Assembly: GCA_016712315.1 (NCBI GenBank)
Contig: JADJRG010000013.1
Coordinates: 310,001-374,000 of the forward strand
DNA: 64,000 nt
Direction: 5' to 3'
From: Nannocystis sp.
GTDB taxonomy: Bacteria; Myxococcota_A; Polyangia; Nannocystales; Nannocystaceae
The translations under genes were made by a program, and so were the position numbers. Of the stretch, positions 27,257-35,978 are shown piece after piece; the first letter of the stretch is position 1; each line of letters begins with the position of its first letter. The notes under the pieces were generated by a model. That model searched no databases, was not told the origin of the DNA, and was given only the letters and a program-made list of their open reading frames with translations.

Positions 27257-28441
27257 ATGACCCATCGACTTAAATACCCACGTGGCCCCGCAAGTTTGGG
27301 TGCATTCTTTTTGCTCCTAGCGTGCGTCCCTGAAACGGACCCGTCCGTTCCGTTTGACGTGGAGGTGACCTCTCGCTACTTGTGTCTTGGTTCCGGATTC
27401 TCGGAAGCGATGTGCGAAGCCAATATTGCGCTCCTCGATGCCCAGGTAGACTGGGTCGCCTCAATACTCGGTGTTCCACCACCCGAGGATTGCATTCCGA
27501 CTCTGTGGACGGAGAGAGCATCGCATAAATGCGATCCCTATAAGGGCTGTTACAAGGAGGGCATCATTTACTCGAATTGGCAGTATCTCCCACATGAGAT
27601 CGTGCACGCTGTGGCTGCGAGTTCGGGACTATCCGGGCCGCAATTCATCAAAGAAGGACTCGCTGAGGCCCTGTCAGGGAAGGTGCTCCGGAGTCAAGGG
27701 GTAGATCTGGGGAGTATTATTGAGGTCGGCACCACAGATGCTCCGCTGAGTTACTCCGCGTATGAATCAACTGGACACCTGGCGGCGTGGATGATGGAGT
27801 ACTTTGGTGTCGATCGGGTTGTCGAACTCTATGATCGTCTGGATGAGGACATGGGTAAGGAAGAGGTTGTTAGCGTCCTGGAGAGTCTCTTTGGCATGTC
27901 TCTTTCCGACCTTGAAACCGAGTATGCAGGCGCGATGCATAGGGTCTACGCAGGGAAGGGTCCGTTCTCCTGCGGCGCCTATGCAAGCGAACTTCCTTGG
28001 AATGGGATCCGAGCCATGGGCCAGCCCTCTCTCTCCTGTGGCTCTGGTGTTGACTTCCGGCGTGTCGATCTGGGTCAGTATCTCGGGCATAGTGAGGAAC
28101 TATGGCGCGGTTATCGATTTGATTTAGCTAAGGGACAATACCGAATTGAATTAGGGACGACCTCGTACTCGTACGCGATTCTCCAGGCTTGCTTGTCAAG
28201 CGACATCACGGATGACCTTTTGGTAAGTCCGCCAGAGCCCGTGCTCCAGTCCTGGGCGGAACTTCGAGGGTGGGGCTTTTTTCAGTGGCGGGACCTTCCA
28301 GAGTCGCTCTCCGTTCCAGGTGGTATTACGTTGGACCTTCCAACGGGTCTATACACTTTATGGATCGGCTGGGTGAAGGACCCCGAGACGGGAGTTCTCG
28401 TGACACCTGCGAAAAGCTTCGCCATCGAGCGGGTAAACTAG
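27257..28441 (+). CDS. Low-GC lipoprotein with HExxH metallopeptidase-like motif
   Basis: This 394-residue protein starts at the ATG at 27257. It has a lipoprotein signal (ASLGAFFLLLAC, Cys about 23). HEIVH at 113-117 and the downstream EGLAE (E133) fit a gluzincin-type zinc site (HExxH plus a later Glu). Several Cys pairs suggest an exported disulphide-bonded protein. The remaining 250 residues are unrecognised. Base composition is clearly lower in GC than every neighbour, with many A/T-ending codons, which points to recent transfer from another source. It is the only obviously foreign-composition gene in the element. The substrate is unknown. Confidence 0.6.
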   Translation: MTHRLKYPRGPASLGAFFLLLACVPETDPSVPFDVEVTSRYLCLGSGFSEAMCEANIALLDAQVDWVASILGVPPPEDCIPTLWTERASHKCDPYKGCYKEGIIYSNWQYLPHEIVHAVAASSGLSGPQFIKEGLAEALSGKVLRSQGVDLGSIIEVGTTDAPLSYSAYESTGHLAAWMMEYFGVDRVVELYDRLDEDMGKEEVVSVLESLFGMSLSDLETEYAGAMHRVYAGKGPFSCGAYASELPWNGIRAMGQPSLSCGSGVDFRRVDLGQYLGHSEELWRGYRFDLAKGQYRIELGTTSYSYAILQACLSSDITDDLLVSPPEPVLQSWAELRGWGFFQWRDLPESLSVPGGITLDLPTGLYTLWIGWVKDPETGVLVTPAKSFAIERVN

Positions 28442-28564
28442 CAGTGGGATCGTCGGCATGGCAGGCGCCCTCAGCTCTGATAGCGGTGGATCTCGATCAA
28501 GGAGGCGCTGGAGGCTGGAGGCGGCGGTGGAGGGCGGCCGGGCCGTCTTGTGCGGCGAGATCGC

Positions 28565-28645
28565 GTGAACGGGGACGGGCGGGCGGATGTGATCACGCGC
28601 AGCTCGGGCTGGCCGCCGCGGGTGGACGTGTACTTGGCGCAGTGA
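28565..28645 (+). pseudogene. Small FG-GAP repeat fragment
   Basis: A 26-codon stretch (VNGDGRADVITRSSGWPPRV ending in a stop) carries the D/N-G-D-G-x-A-D-V signature of FG-GAP/VCBS repeats. The rest of the protein is missing on both sides. It is one of several exported-protein fragments in this region. Confidence 0.5.
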
Positions 28646-28739
28646 AGGTCGCACGCCCCCGGTCGTCGCGCTCGGGGATACGTCGTGCTCCGTCGAGCCC
28701 GCGCGCGAGCTTGAGCCCGCGCGCGAGCACCTGGTTGAT

Positions 28740-29629
28740 CTACACGGCAGGCAGGTCGGCGCGCTTGGCGGTCGCGGCGGCCTCGCGCTGGGGGTGGCGG
28801 TGCTTCGCGAGGGCGGCGATGAAGGCCTCGACCGCGCCTCCGGCCCCGGCGTCGGCGATGAGGATGCCCGGGTCCTTGTGCCCGTCTTGGAGCGTGGCGT
28901 CGATCCCGGCGCGCCCGAGCAGCGCGCCCCCGGCTCCGAGCGCGAGGATGGTCTTGCCGTGCCGGTACTGGTTCGAGATAAAGTCCATCACTTCGACCAG
29001 CCCGCGCAGCCGCTCTACCCCGTCCGCGCCGTCTGGTAGCACGAGGCCGTCGAAGAGGACGGATGGGGAGTTCTCCAGCGTGCCCGTGGCTGCGACGGCG
29101 GCGCCAACGCTGGCCTTGACCGCCCCGAGCCGCGGCGCGATGAGGTGCACCTCGGCCCCCGCCGTGGTCAGGGCGGAGCACGCCACGGCGACGGCGTCGC
29201 CGTCTACGCCGTCGGCGACGAGGATGGCGACGCGGCGCGTCCGGATGCCTCCGTCGCCGGGTAGGGCGGTCAAGGAGAGCGCTGGAGAGGTGGTGAGCTC
29301 GGGGTCGCGCAGGTCGCTAGCGCCTTGGGCATGGCCTTGGGCACGGCGATGCCGAGGCCCGCGGCGACGGCGGCGGCGAGCTCCGCGGACACGTTGACCA
29401 GCGAAGACACCATACGCTCGCGGATCGCCGGTACGGTGAGTTTGCTGAGCTCGAAGCGGAAACCGCCGGCGATGTGCGCCTTTTCGACCGCGGTCTGGCT
29501 GTTGTAGAAGAGCGCGGCTTGGGTGTAGTGATCGGCGAACTTCTCGGGCTTGCCGCGCAGCTTGTCGCCGACGATCGGCTCAGGAAATGAGGTGAACCCC
29601 GCGGCGCCGGCCTGGAAGGGGCACGGCTC
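28740..29629 (-). pseudogene. 3' fragment of a large (HPII/KatE-type) catalase, frameshifted
   Basis: From about 29629 the minus strand reads EPCPFQAGAAGF, FADHYTQAALFYNSQT and FRFELSKLTVPAIRERMVS, the end of the catalase core. After a one-base shift near 29312-29322 it continues as DLRDPELTTSPAL and the flavodoxin/DJ-1-like C-terminal domain (RRVAILVADGVDG, YRHGKTILALGAGG) typical of large catalases. The first 500 or so residues, including the heme pocket, are absent. The gene is therefore dead. An internal ATG at 29273 could express the 177-residue C-terminal domain alone. Confidence 0.8.
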
Positions 29630-29645
29630 GCGGCGACGCGCTCCT

Positions 29646-32480
29646 CTACCCGCCCCCCCTGCCCTCGACCCCAGGTGTCGAGGGTCGTGGTGGGGTCGCG
29701 CCTTCGGCGGCTCTGGCGAGGTCGAGCGCCGCCAGCGTGAGGATCTCGTCGGGGCTGAGCTCGCCGATCCGCACCGGACCCTCGTCGTCGTCGCTGCCGA
29801 GGGCGTCGGCTGCGATCGCCTTCTTGTGCTGGAGGAGCTGCTCGATCCGCTCCTCCAGGGTGCCGCGGCAGATGAACTTGTGGACGACGACGCCCTTGGT
29901 CTGGCCGATTCGATACGCCCGATCGCTCGCCTGGTTCTCGACCGCGGGGTTGTACCAGCGGTCGAAGTGGATCACGTTGCAGGCCGCGGTCAAGTTGAAG
30001 CCGGTCCCGCCCACCTTGTAGGTCATCACGACGAACGGAGGGCCCACCTCGCGCTGGAAGTCGGCGACGATCTCCTGCCGCCGCCGCACCGGGGTCGTGC
30101 CGTCCAGGACGAGCCCGGGGCGCCCGAAGGCCCGCTCGAGGTGGGCGGCGAGGGGGGCGGTGATCTCCTGGTACTGCGTGAAGACGAGGGCCTTCTCGCC
30201 GCGCTCCGCGAGCGTCCGGGCGAGGTGCGTCAAGACCACGAACTTCCCGCTGCTGTAGGGATCGTAGTCGCGGTCTTCGAGGTACTGCGCCGGGTGGTTG
30301 CAGACCTGCTTGAGCCGCGTCAGGAGCGTGAAGGCGAGCCCATGCCGAGCGAGACCCTCGCTGGCCGCGAGGCGCACTCGGATGCTGTTGTAGGCGGCGG
30401 CGTAGAGATCGGCCTGGAGGGCCGTCAGGCCGCAGTAGACCGGCACTTCGACCTTCGGCGGCAGCTCGGGGGCGATGTCGGGGTCGGTCTTCAGCCGCCG
30501 GAGGATGAAGGGGCGCACCAACCGTCGAAGGGGCGCGAGTCGGTCCTCGCCCTTCAGCATCGTCCGGCACCACTCTCGGAAGTGATCATGGCCGCCGAGG
30601 AGGCCGGGGTTGAGGAAGTCCATGATCGACCAGAGATCGTCGAGGTGATTCTCGACGGGCGTCCCGGTCAGGCAGATCCGAGCACGCGCGCGCAGCCGCT
30701 TGACCACGCGCGTCAGCTTCGCCTTCGGGTTCTTGATCACCTGCGCCTCGTCGAGTACGGCGATCCCCCAGGGCCTCTCCTGGAGGGCCGGCCGCCTCAT
30801 GAGGGTGCCGTAGCTGGTCAGGACGACGTCCGACTCCGCGGCATCGTCGCCCTCGGTCGATCCGTGGACGATCCTCACCCCGAGCGTCGGCGACCACTTC
30901 GTGAACTCCTCGCGCCAGTTGACGAGGAGAGAGGCCGGGGCGACCACGAGGTGCGGCCCTTCGGCCCCGCGAGCCTTCAGCGCCACCAGCAAGGCGATCA
31001 CCTGGTAGCTCTTGCCGAGGCCCATGTCGTCGGCGAGGCAAGCGCCAGCGCCGACCTCGGCGAGGAGCGAGAGCCACGCGACGCCCTGCCGCTGGTAGCC
31101 GCGGAGCTGCCCGCGCAGGTGGACGCCCGGGCTGAACTCGCGGCGGAGATCGTGGCGCTGGATCGCCGAGAGCGCGTCACGGAGCCACGACCCGACCACG
31201 AACTCCTCCGCCAGATCGCCGCCCTGGACCTCGTCGGCGCAGGCGGCGGCCCTGGTCTTCTCGGTGAGATCGAGGGCCTCTCGATACGAGACCCCGCCGC
31301 GCCCTCGCAGCTCTTCGGTCTTGCGCCAGCGCTGATGAGCCGCCGTGATCCGGGCCTGATCGACCATCACCCAGCGATCCCGGATGCGGACCAGCCCGTT
31401 GACGCTCTCGCGCACCACGCGGCGATACTCGGACTCGGTGAGCTCGTCCTCGCCGACCACGAACGCGGTCTTCAGGTCGAGTAGCGGCTGGCCGCCGATC
31501 GACGTCGGAGCGCCAACACCGACGCTCGTCCGAGCCTTGAGGGCGGCCGGTCGCATCTCCCGCCACCCGCGTGGGAGCGACACGCGGATCCCCGCCTCCT
31601 CGATGAGGGAGACGTCACCGACGAACGCGTGCGCGTCCCGGGGGATGAGGAGGCAAGGTCGATAGATCGCCTGCGAGTCGAGGAGCCGCCGGAGTACGGC
31701 GCTGCGCTGAGCGGCGCGCCTCATGATCCCGTAGAGGTGGCGCCCGATCCCGGGGACGCGGCTCTCCCCGAGGATAGGCACCGAGAGGGGGGCGATGCTG
31801 ATGTTCGCACGGACGGTGTTCATGCCGTTGATGAAGCCGGACGTGAGGCAGAAGGGGCGCTCTGTGTCCTCGGCGCTCTCAGCCAAGAACAAGATCGGCG
31901 CGCCGACGTTCTCCCACCAATCGTCGTACTGCATGAGGTAGTCGACGATGCTTATCTTATTGGGGATGAGGGTGTCGCGCATGCATTTGACCATGCCCCT
32001 CCAATGGTCGCGGAGCTCGCCGGGCGAGATGGTCTCGAGGCCAGGCACGTCACGGCCGAGGGCCGCCCACGCGTCCACGACGCCGTCCGGAGGTCCGCCG
32101 GGGAAGGCGCCCGAGGAGCGGTACGCGAGGACCCAGTGGTTGTGCATGGCGAGGGAGAACTCGCGGAGGAAGCTGAGGCCGACGGGGAGGCGTGAGCCCA
32201 GGTGCCTGAGCACGAGGTGCGAGAGGCCGTGGGCGTACGCGAGCTTGAAGGCGCAGCCGAGGTCCGCCGCGATCTCGGGGCTCCCGAATTCGCGGAGGGT
32301 CGGGTCGTCCTCGCTGTCGATCGGGCGGACGTGGAGGCGGCCTTGTCGATCGCACTCGGCTCTGCAGCCGAGCGGCGCCTTGACGCCGATCACCTGGATC
32401 TGCGGTCCCCTGCGACGCATGCCCGAGTCAGTCTCGCCGCCGTCGCCTCGGATGGCTAGGCGAGTGTTCGCGCGGTGCAA
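29646..32480 (-). CDS. SNF2-family DEAD/DEAH helicase (HepA/RapA-like)
   Basis: This 944-residue protein has an N-terminal region of about 450 residues that fits the bacterial SNF2-associated domain. It is followed by the two RecA-like lobes of a Swi2/Snf2 ATPase: Walker A DDMGLGKS, DEAQ box, SYGTLM, LTGTPVENHL, ILRRLKTD, then the second lobe (LVFTQYQE, VGGTGFNL, DRAYRIGQTK). It is expected to translocate on duplex DNA and remodel protein-DNA complexes. The start may be 32480 or the ATG at 32420 (MRRRGPQIQV); neither has a strong ribosome site. It is intact and downstream of no obvious partner. Such helicases are frequent in islands and defence systems, but no system could be named here. Confidence 0.85.
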   Translation of the reverse strand: MHRANTRLAIRGDGGETDSGMRRRGPQIQVIGVKAPLGCRAECDRQGRLHVRPIDSEDDPTLREFGSPEIAADLGCAFKLAYAHGLSHLVLRHLGSRLPVGLSFLREFSLAMHNHWVLAYRSSGAFPGGPPDGVVDAWAALGRDVPGLETISPGELRDHWRGMVKCMRDTLIPNKISIVDYLMQYDDWWENVGAPILFLAESAEDTERPFCLTSGFINGMNTVRANISIAPLSVPILGESRVPGIGRHLYGIMRRAAQRSAVLRRLLDSQAIYRPCLLIPRDAHAFVGDVSLIEEAGIRVSLPRGWREMRPAALKARTSVGVGAPTSIGGQPLLDLKTAFVVGEDELTESEYRRVVRESVNGLVRIRDRWVMVDQARITAAHQRWRKTEELRGRGGVSYREALDLTEKTRAAACADEVQGGDLAEEFVVGSWLRDALSAIQRHDLRREFSPGVHLRGQLRGYQRQGVAWLSLLAEVGAGACLADDMGLGKSYQVIALLVALKARGAEGPHLVVAPASLLVNWREEFTKWSPTLGVRIVHGSTEGDDAAESDVVLTSYGTLMRRPALQERPWGIAVLDEAQVIKNPKAKLTRVVKRLRARARICLTGTPVENHLDDLWSIMDFLNPGLLGGHDHFREWCRTMLKGEDRLAPLRRLVRPFILRRLKTDPDIAPELPPKVEVPVYCGLTALQADLYAAAYNSIRVRLAASEGLARHGLAFTLLTRLKQVCNHPAQYLEDRDYDPYSSGKFVVLTHLARTLAERGEKALVFTQYQEITAPLAAHLERAFGRPGLVLDGTTPVRRRQEIVADFQREVGPPFVVMTYKVGGTGFNLTAACNVIHFDRWYNPAVENQASDRAYRIGQTKGVVVHKFICRGTLEERIEQLLQHKKAIAADALGSDDDEGPVRIGELSPDEILTLAALDLARAAEGATPPRPSTPGVEGRGGG

Positions 32481-33096
32481 GGGCGCGCCTGTAGCGAATA
32501 CGTGCTGCGGGCCGTCGCCGACCGCGCCTGACCGATCTCTTCGGAGCTGCTCATCTGGAAGCGGTGCTCGTCCTGCGGCCGGCCGCGCGTGGGCTGGGTG
32601 TTCGCCAAGAACGCGTAGGCGAGGATCCCCCGCCGCTGGCGTTCCTGGCGATCCGCTGGTCCGCCGCCGCAGCGGCGCTCGTGGTGGCGCTCGTCCACGC
32701 GCTCGTGTTCATCCTCGAACCTGCGGCCGGGCGGGCGACCACGGACGCGAGCTCGGCGGTGTTTTTGGCTCGCGGGTCGGCGATGTGAACCCTCGGATCA
32801 GGTATTCTTCCGGGATCAGCGCCATTGCGCACCGGTCTTCTCGTCACCCAGAGCGCGAAACGGGATCTGAGCCGAGCAGCACGATCACCGCTAGGCCATC
32901 CAAGTGGTGCTCATTCCCGTCCGAAAACACTCGGCCGGCCTCGCCCGCGCAATTCGGAGTTGAAAGTGCCACGGGGCTTCCCGCGGTCGCTTTGCGGTCC
33001 TGGGGCTCAATGGCAGGCAATTCGCCTTTCCTGTGTAGTTCGCTTTACGCCGAGCTGATGACATGGTACCGTGACCTCAATCGAGCGGAAGAGGCG
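32481..33096. other. Region without a recognised gene
   Basis: About 616 bp between the SNF2 start and the DUF1801 start. Open frames exist on both strands but none has recognisable domains or clear initiation. Composition becomes more AT-rich just before 33097, as expected for the promoter of the DUF1801 gene. It may contain decayed sequence. Confidence 0.4.
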
Positions 33097-33477
33097 ATGC
33101 CGAACATGGCTGAAGCAAAGAAGTACTCGAGCGTAGACGAATATATCGCTGGTCAGTCGCCGGGCGTGTCGGCGGCGCTTGAGCGCGTCAGAGGGTATAT
33201 CCTCGAAGCGGCTCCCGATGCAGAGCAGCTGTTCAACTACGACATCCCTGCCTTCACGTTGGTGAAGGGCGGCAAGCGCGAGCAGCAGATCATGATCGCC
33301 GGATACGCCCGACACATCGGATTCTACCCACATCCGACAACGATAGAGGCGTTCGCCGGTGAGCTCGCGCCGTACAAGTTCGCGAAGGGGTCGGTGCAGT
33401 TTCCGCTCTCCAGACCCATGCCCGGAGATCTGATCATCCGGATGGTGCGGTGGAGAAAAGATCACCTGAGTCATTAG
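33097..33477 (+). CDS. DUF1801/YdhG-like small protein
   Basis: This 126-residue soluble protein starts at the ATG at 33097, with GGAAGAGG just upstream. The sequence has the DUF1801 pattern: VDEYIAGQSP, LERVRGYILEAAPDAEQLF-Y-IPAF, a basic strand KGGKREQQIMIAGY, HIGFYPHP and FAKGSVQFPLSRPMP near the end. Family members are small alpha/beta proteins of uncertain function, some linked to iron-sulfur or iron transport. It is the last intact gene before the right end of the putative element. Confidence 0.8.
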   Translation: MPNMAEAKKYSSVDEYIAGQSPGVSAALERVRGYILEAAPDAEQLFNYDIPAFTLVKGGKREQQIMIAGYARHIGFYPHPTTIEAFAGELAPYKFAKGSVQFPLSRPMPGDLIIRMVRWRKDHLSH

Positions 33478-33641
33478 GCGGAGGCGTCTGAAGTGCGCGA
33501 GTCCACGCCCTGGCTCGAACCACGGCAAGCACACCTGCCCCGCAGCCTGCTCCTGGCCCATGATCGCCCCGCTCGATTATGCCTAGGTTTTGCCTGGCCG
33601 GGAGCGACGACGACGAAAGCCGGCTCTTCTAGAAAAAACTC

Positions 33642-33712
33642 AACCCCGCCAGAACGCCCGAATTCGTGGGATTGCAGCCGATCAGCGGGCTGATGGGCGT
33701 TCTGGTGGGGTT
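33642..33712. repeat. Long hairpin, copy 2, next to the right attachment-like repeat
   Basis: Arms 33642-33659 and 33695-33712 pair at 17 of 18 bases around a 35-base loop that itself can fold (CAGCC with GGCTG). It lies 7 bp from the repeat at 33720. The left end (ACTCAAC) fits the RYYYAAC box and the right end (GTTGGTG) nearly fits the GTTRRRY box of integron attC sites, but no integron integrase is present. Read through, it codes the foreign tail of the truncated kinase. Confidence 0.65.
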
Positions 33713-33719
33713 GGTGGGT

Positions 33720-33733
33720 TTGTAGGGCTTAAA
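33720..33733. repeat. Right attachment-like repeat at the kinase break
   Basis: Plus-strand TTGTAGGGCTTAAA, 13 of 14 identical to 13774-13787. The GGGCTTAAA core codes Phe-Lys-Pro on the minus strand, the last native codons of the truncated kinase. Confidence 0.65.
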
Positions 33734-34533
33734 GTCCCGGTGCACCAGCCCCGCCTCGTGCGCCGCCTGCAGCCCTCGGCCCGCCTCGACGCAGCGCTGC
33801 AGCACCTCACGCCACGGCCGCTCCTGGCTCTTAGACCATGTACGAAGGGTCTCGCCTTCGACATACTCCATCGCCAGGTAGACCTCCCCGTCCAAGTCGC
33901 CTGCTTCATAGACCTGCACCACGTTCGGGTGGGAGAGGCGGGCGAGCCCTTGCGCTTCTCGCAGCATACGGGCGTAGACATCGCCGGCTCGTTGGCCGCG
34001 GGCTCGCACGATCTTGAGCGCCACGCGGCGGTCGAGCTGGTCGTCATACGCCAGCATCACCTCCCCCATCGCGCCCTCGCCCAGCTTGCGCAGCGGCAGG
34101 TAGCGGCCGACCCGGCCTGTCAGAGCCGCTCTGCCTGCGGACGCGGGTGAGGAGTCATCGTGTGGTCCATCGATCGTCGTCGCCTCGACGCTCGACAGCC
34201 TGCTCGCGCCTTCTGAGCTCACCACCGCCCCCACAAGACCCGCCCTCGCAGCGACCCTCGCACCCGCGCCCAACCCCGTCAACTCGCGCCCTCGCGCCTC
34301 CTCCGTAGCGCCGTGGTCCTGACTGGCAGCGACACACACACCGACCAACGAGCCTCGAGGACTCGCCCTTCACCCATGAAGTCGGCGACAGGCGCGCCTC
34401 AAGGCGTTCCTCACCCTGCACGTGGCCGCGGTGCCGCGAACTCGCCCCTTCCGGCCAGCCGGCCGCGCGTTGCATCACACCGCCGAGGCCACGTGCGCGC
34501 CCCCTCTGCCCCTCAGCGGGCGATGCTCGTGGC

Positions 34534-35844
34534 ATGAAGCCCGCAGCCGCCGCTCTCAGCGCCCTCGCGCTCCTCTTCGCCTGCAACGGTGACCCACCCG
34601 ACCAGACCGGCACGGCCACCGCGACTGCCACCGACACGACCGACGCCACCACCACCACCGACACCGCCGGCAGCGCCACCGCCACCGCCACCACCACCAC
34701 CACCACCACCACCACGGACGGCACCGCCACCGGTGAGAGCACCACCGATCAAGACGGCTGCCGCCTGATCGACTGCGCCCCCGGCTTCACCTGCGTCGAC
34801 GGCGTGTGCGAGCCAACGCCCGACACCTGCAGCTCGCCGCAGCTGAGCAGCGGCCTCGAGCGCCCCGCGATACTCCTGGTCGCCGACAAGTCCGGCTCGA
34901 TGCTCACTCTGTGGGACAGCGACGACGACCCGAACACCCCGGCCATCACCCGATGGCGCAGCCTCTATAACGTCCTCGAGTCGCTCATCAACATCATCGC
35001 CAACTTCCACCCACCCGGCGTCGCGCTCGGGCTCCAGCTCTACCCCTCGAATCAGGCGACCGCGGCGCTCGACGCCTCCGCCTGCCTGGTCGAGGACGTC
35101 CCTGAGGCCCCCGTCGGCCCCATGAACGAGATCGGGGTCCTCATCGCGCTCCCGGCCCCCGACACCGAGGTCGCTGGCGGCACCCCCGCCCGTAAGGTGC
35201 TCACCTCCGCCATCACCCACCTCAAGCAGCTCCCCGGCGAAGGCCCTAAGCTCATCATCTTCATCACGGACGGCGCCGCCAACTGCTCCCCCGAGGCGGA
35301 GAATCCGCTCAACGTCAACAAGCTCTTTGAGACCTACGATCCTCAGGTCATCGATCTCGTCGGTCAGTCCGGCGTCGGCGTCATCGTCGTCGGCATCGAC
35401 ATCAAGGACGAATTCTCCCCAAAGGCCCCTGACGGGGAGCCCGACAGCATCAACACCTTCGAAGAGCTCGCGGCCCTCGCCGTCGCGGGCGGCCATCCCA
35501 GCCCCGGCGGGTTCCCCTTCTTTTACAACGCCACCGACGAGAACGAGCTGCTCGAGCTCCTCACCCAGCTCGTCAGCCCGTTCAACGGCTGCCAGTTCGC
35601 CCTGGATCCTGTGCCCGGCCCCGACGACGCCGTGCAAGTCCTCGTCAACGACATGGCCGTCCTTCAACAGGCCACCTGCGACGGCGCCGGCTGGATCTTC
35701 GCCAAACAAGATCGCTCCGAGATCCGCCTCTGCGGCGACGCCTGCGCCGCCTTCCAACGAGGTGCCGACCTCACCGTCGAGTACAACTGCCCCGCCAAGG
35801 AGACACCTACGCCGCCGGTCCTCGAGCGACCGATTGGACGGTGA
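34534..35844 (+). CDS. von Willebrand factor A domain lipoprotein
   Basis: This 436-residue protein has a lipoprotein signal (AAAALSALALLFAC, C17), a Thr/Ala/Asp linker with a poly-Thr stretch, and a small Cys-rich EGF-like motif (CRLIDCAPGFTCVDGVC, about residues 76-92). Then comes a vWA domain with the MIDAS motif DKSGSM (118-123) and the matching later Asp in FITDGAANCS. The end has Cys pairs (CDGAGW ... CGDACAAF ... CPAK). It probably binds a protein or surface partner through a divalent metal. It faces away from the kinase fragment and converges with the lipoprotein gene at 35979. Confidence 0.85.
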   Translation: MKPAAAALSALALLFACNGDPPDQTGTATATATDTTDATTTTDTAGSATATATTTTTTTTTDGTATGESTTDQDGCRLIDCAPGFTCVDGVCEPTPDTCSSPQLSSGLERPAILLVADKSGSMLTLWDSDDDPNTPAITRWRSLYNVLESLINIIANFHPPGVALGLQLYPSNQATAALDASACLVEDVPEAPVGPMNEIGVLIALPAPDTEVAGGTPARKVLTSAITHLKQLPGEGPKLIIFITDGAANCSPEAENPLNVNKLFETYDPQVIDLVGQSGVGVIVVGIDIKDEFSPKAPDGEPDSINTFEELAALAVAGGHPSPGGFPFFYNATDENELLELLTQLVSPFNGCQFALDPVPGPDDAVQVLVNDMAVLQQATCDGAGWIFAKQDRSEIRLCGDACAAFQRGADLTVEYNCPAKETPTPPVLERPIGR

Positions 35845-35978
35845 CGTCGATCTACCTGTCCTTTACGCCAGATGTTTTGGAAGGGCTCCGTGAGGCGATC
35901 GAGCGCCAGCCTCGATCACCGCGTACGCCTCGGGCCCGACCGCCGTGAGCCCCGCTGCGGCGCGCTCCTTCTCCTCTG

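Larger units (their letters stand above)
13779..33733. mobile_element. Putative integrative element (about 20 kb) splitting a kinase gene
   Basis: The DNA between the two kinase halves is flanked by a 14-bp near-identical direct repeat. Excision between the 9-bp cores would restore an in-frame HRDFKPDN loop. A tyrosine-recombinase C-terminus (ATTQRYVHL) ends about 35 bp from the left core, the usual position of an integrase gene beside its att site, but the rest of the recombinase is gone. The interior mixes intact cargo with many truncated or frameshifted fragments and dispersed repeats, so the element looks old and immobile. Chromosomal rearrangement joining two different broken kinases is the main alternative. 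Confidence 0.6.
33629..34348 (-). pseudogene. Ser/Thr kinase, N-terminal part only (3' part missing)
   Basis: The frame begins with about 75 low-complexity residues, then the kinase N-lobe: GEGAMGEV (P-loop), VALKIV (catalytic Lys), EYVEGETL hinge, and VHRDFKP of the catalytic loop. Directly after FKP (33725) the sequence turns into an unrelated 31-residue tail (YKPTNPTRTPISPLIG ... SFF) coded by the hairpin next door. DFG, APE and the whole C-lobe are lost, so it cannot phosphorylate. The missing part matches the frame opening at 13787. The start at 34348 is uncertain because other starts upstream of the P-loop are possible. Confidence 0.85.

Noticed and set aside
33638..33716. A true integron attC site
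   Set aside because: One box fits RYYYAAC but the other deviates from GTTRRRY, the related hairpin at 20.3 kb lacks both boxes, and no IntI is seen. I report it as a hairpin only.
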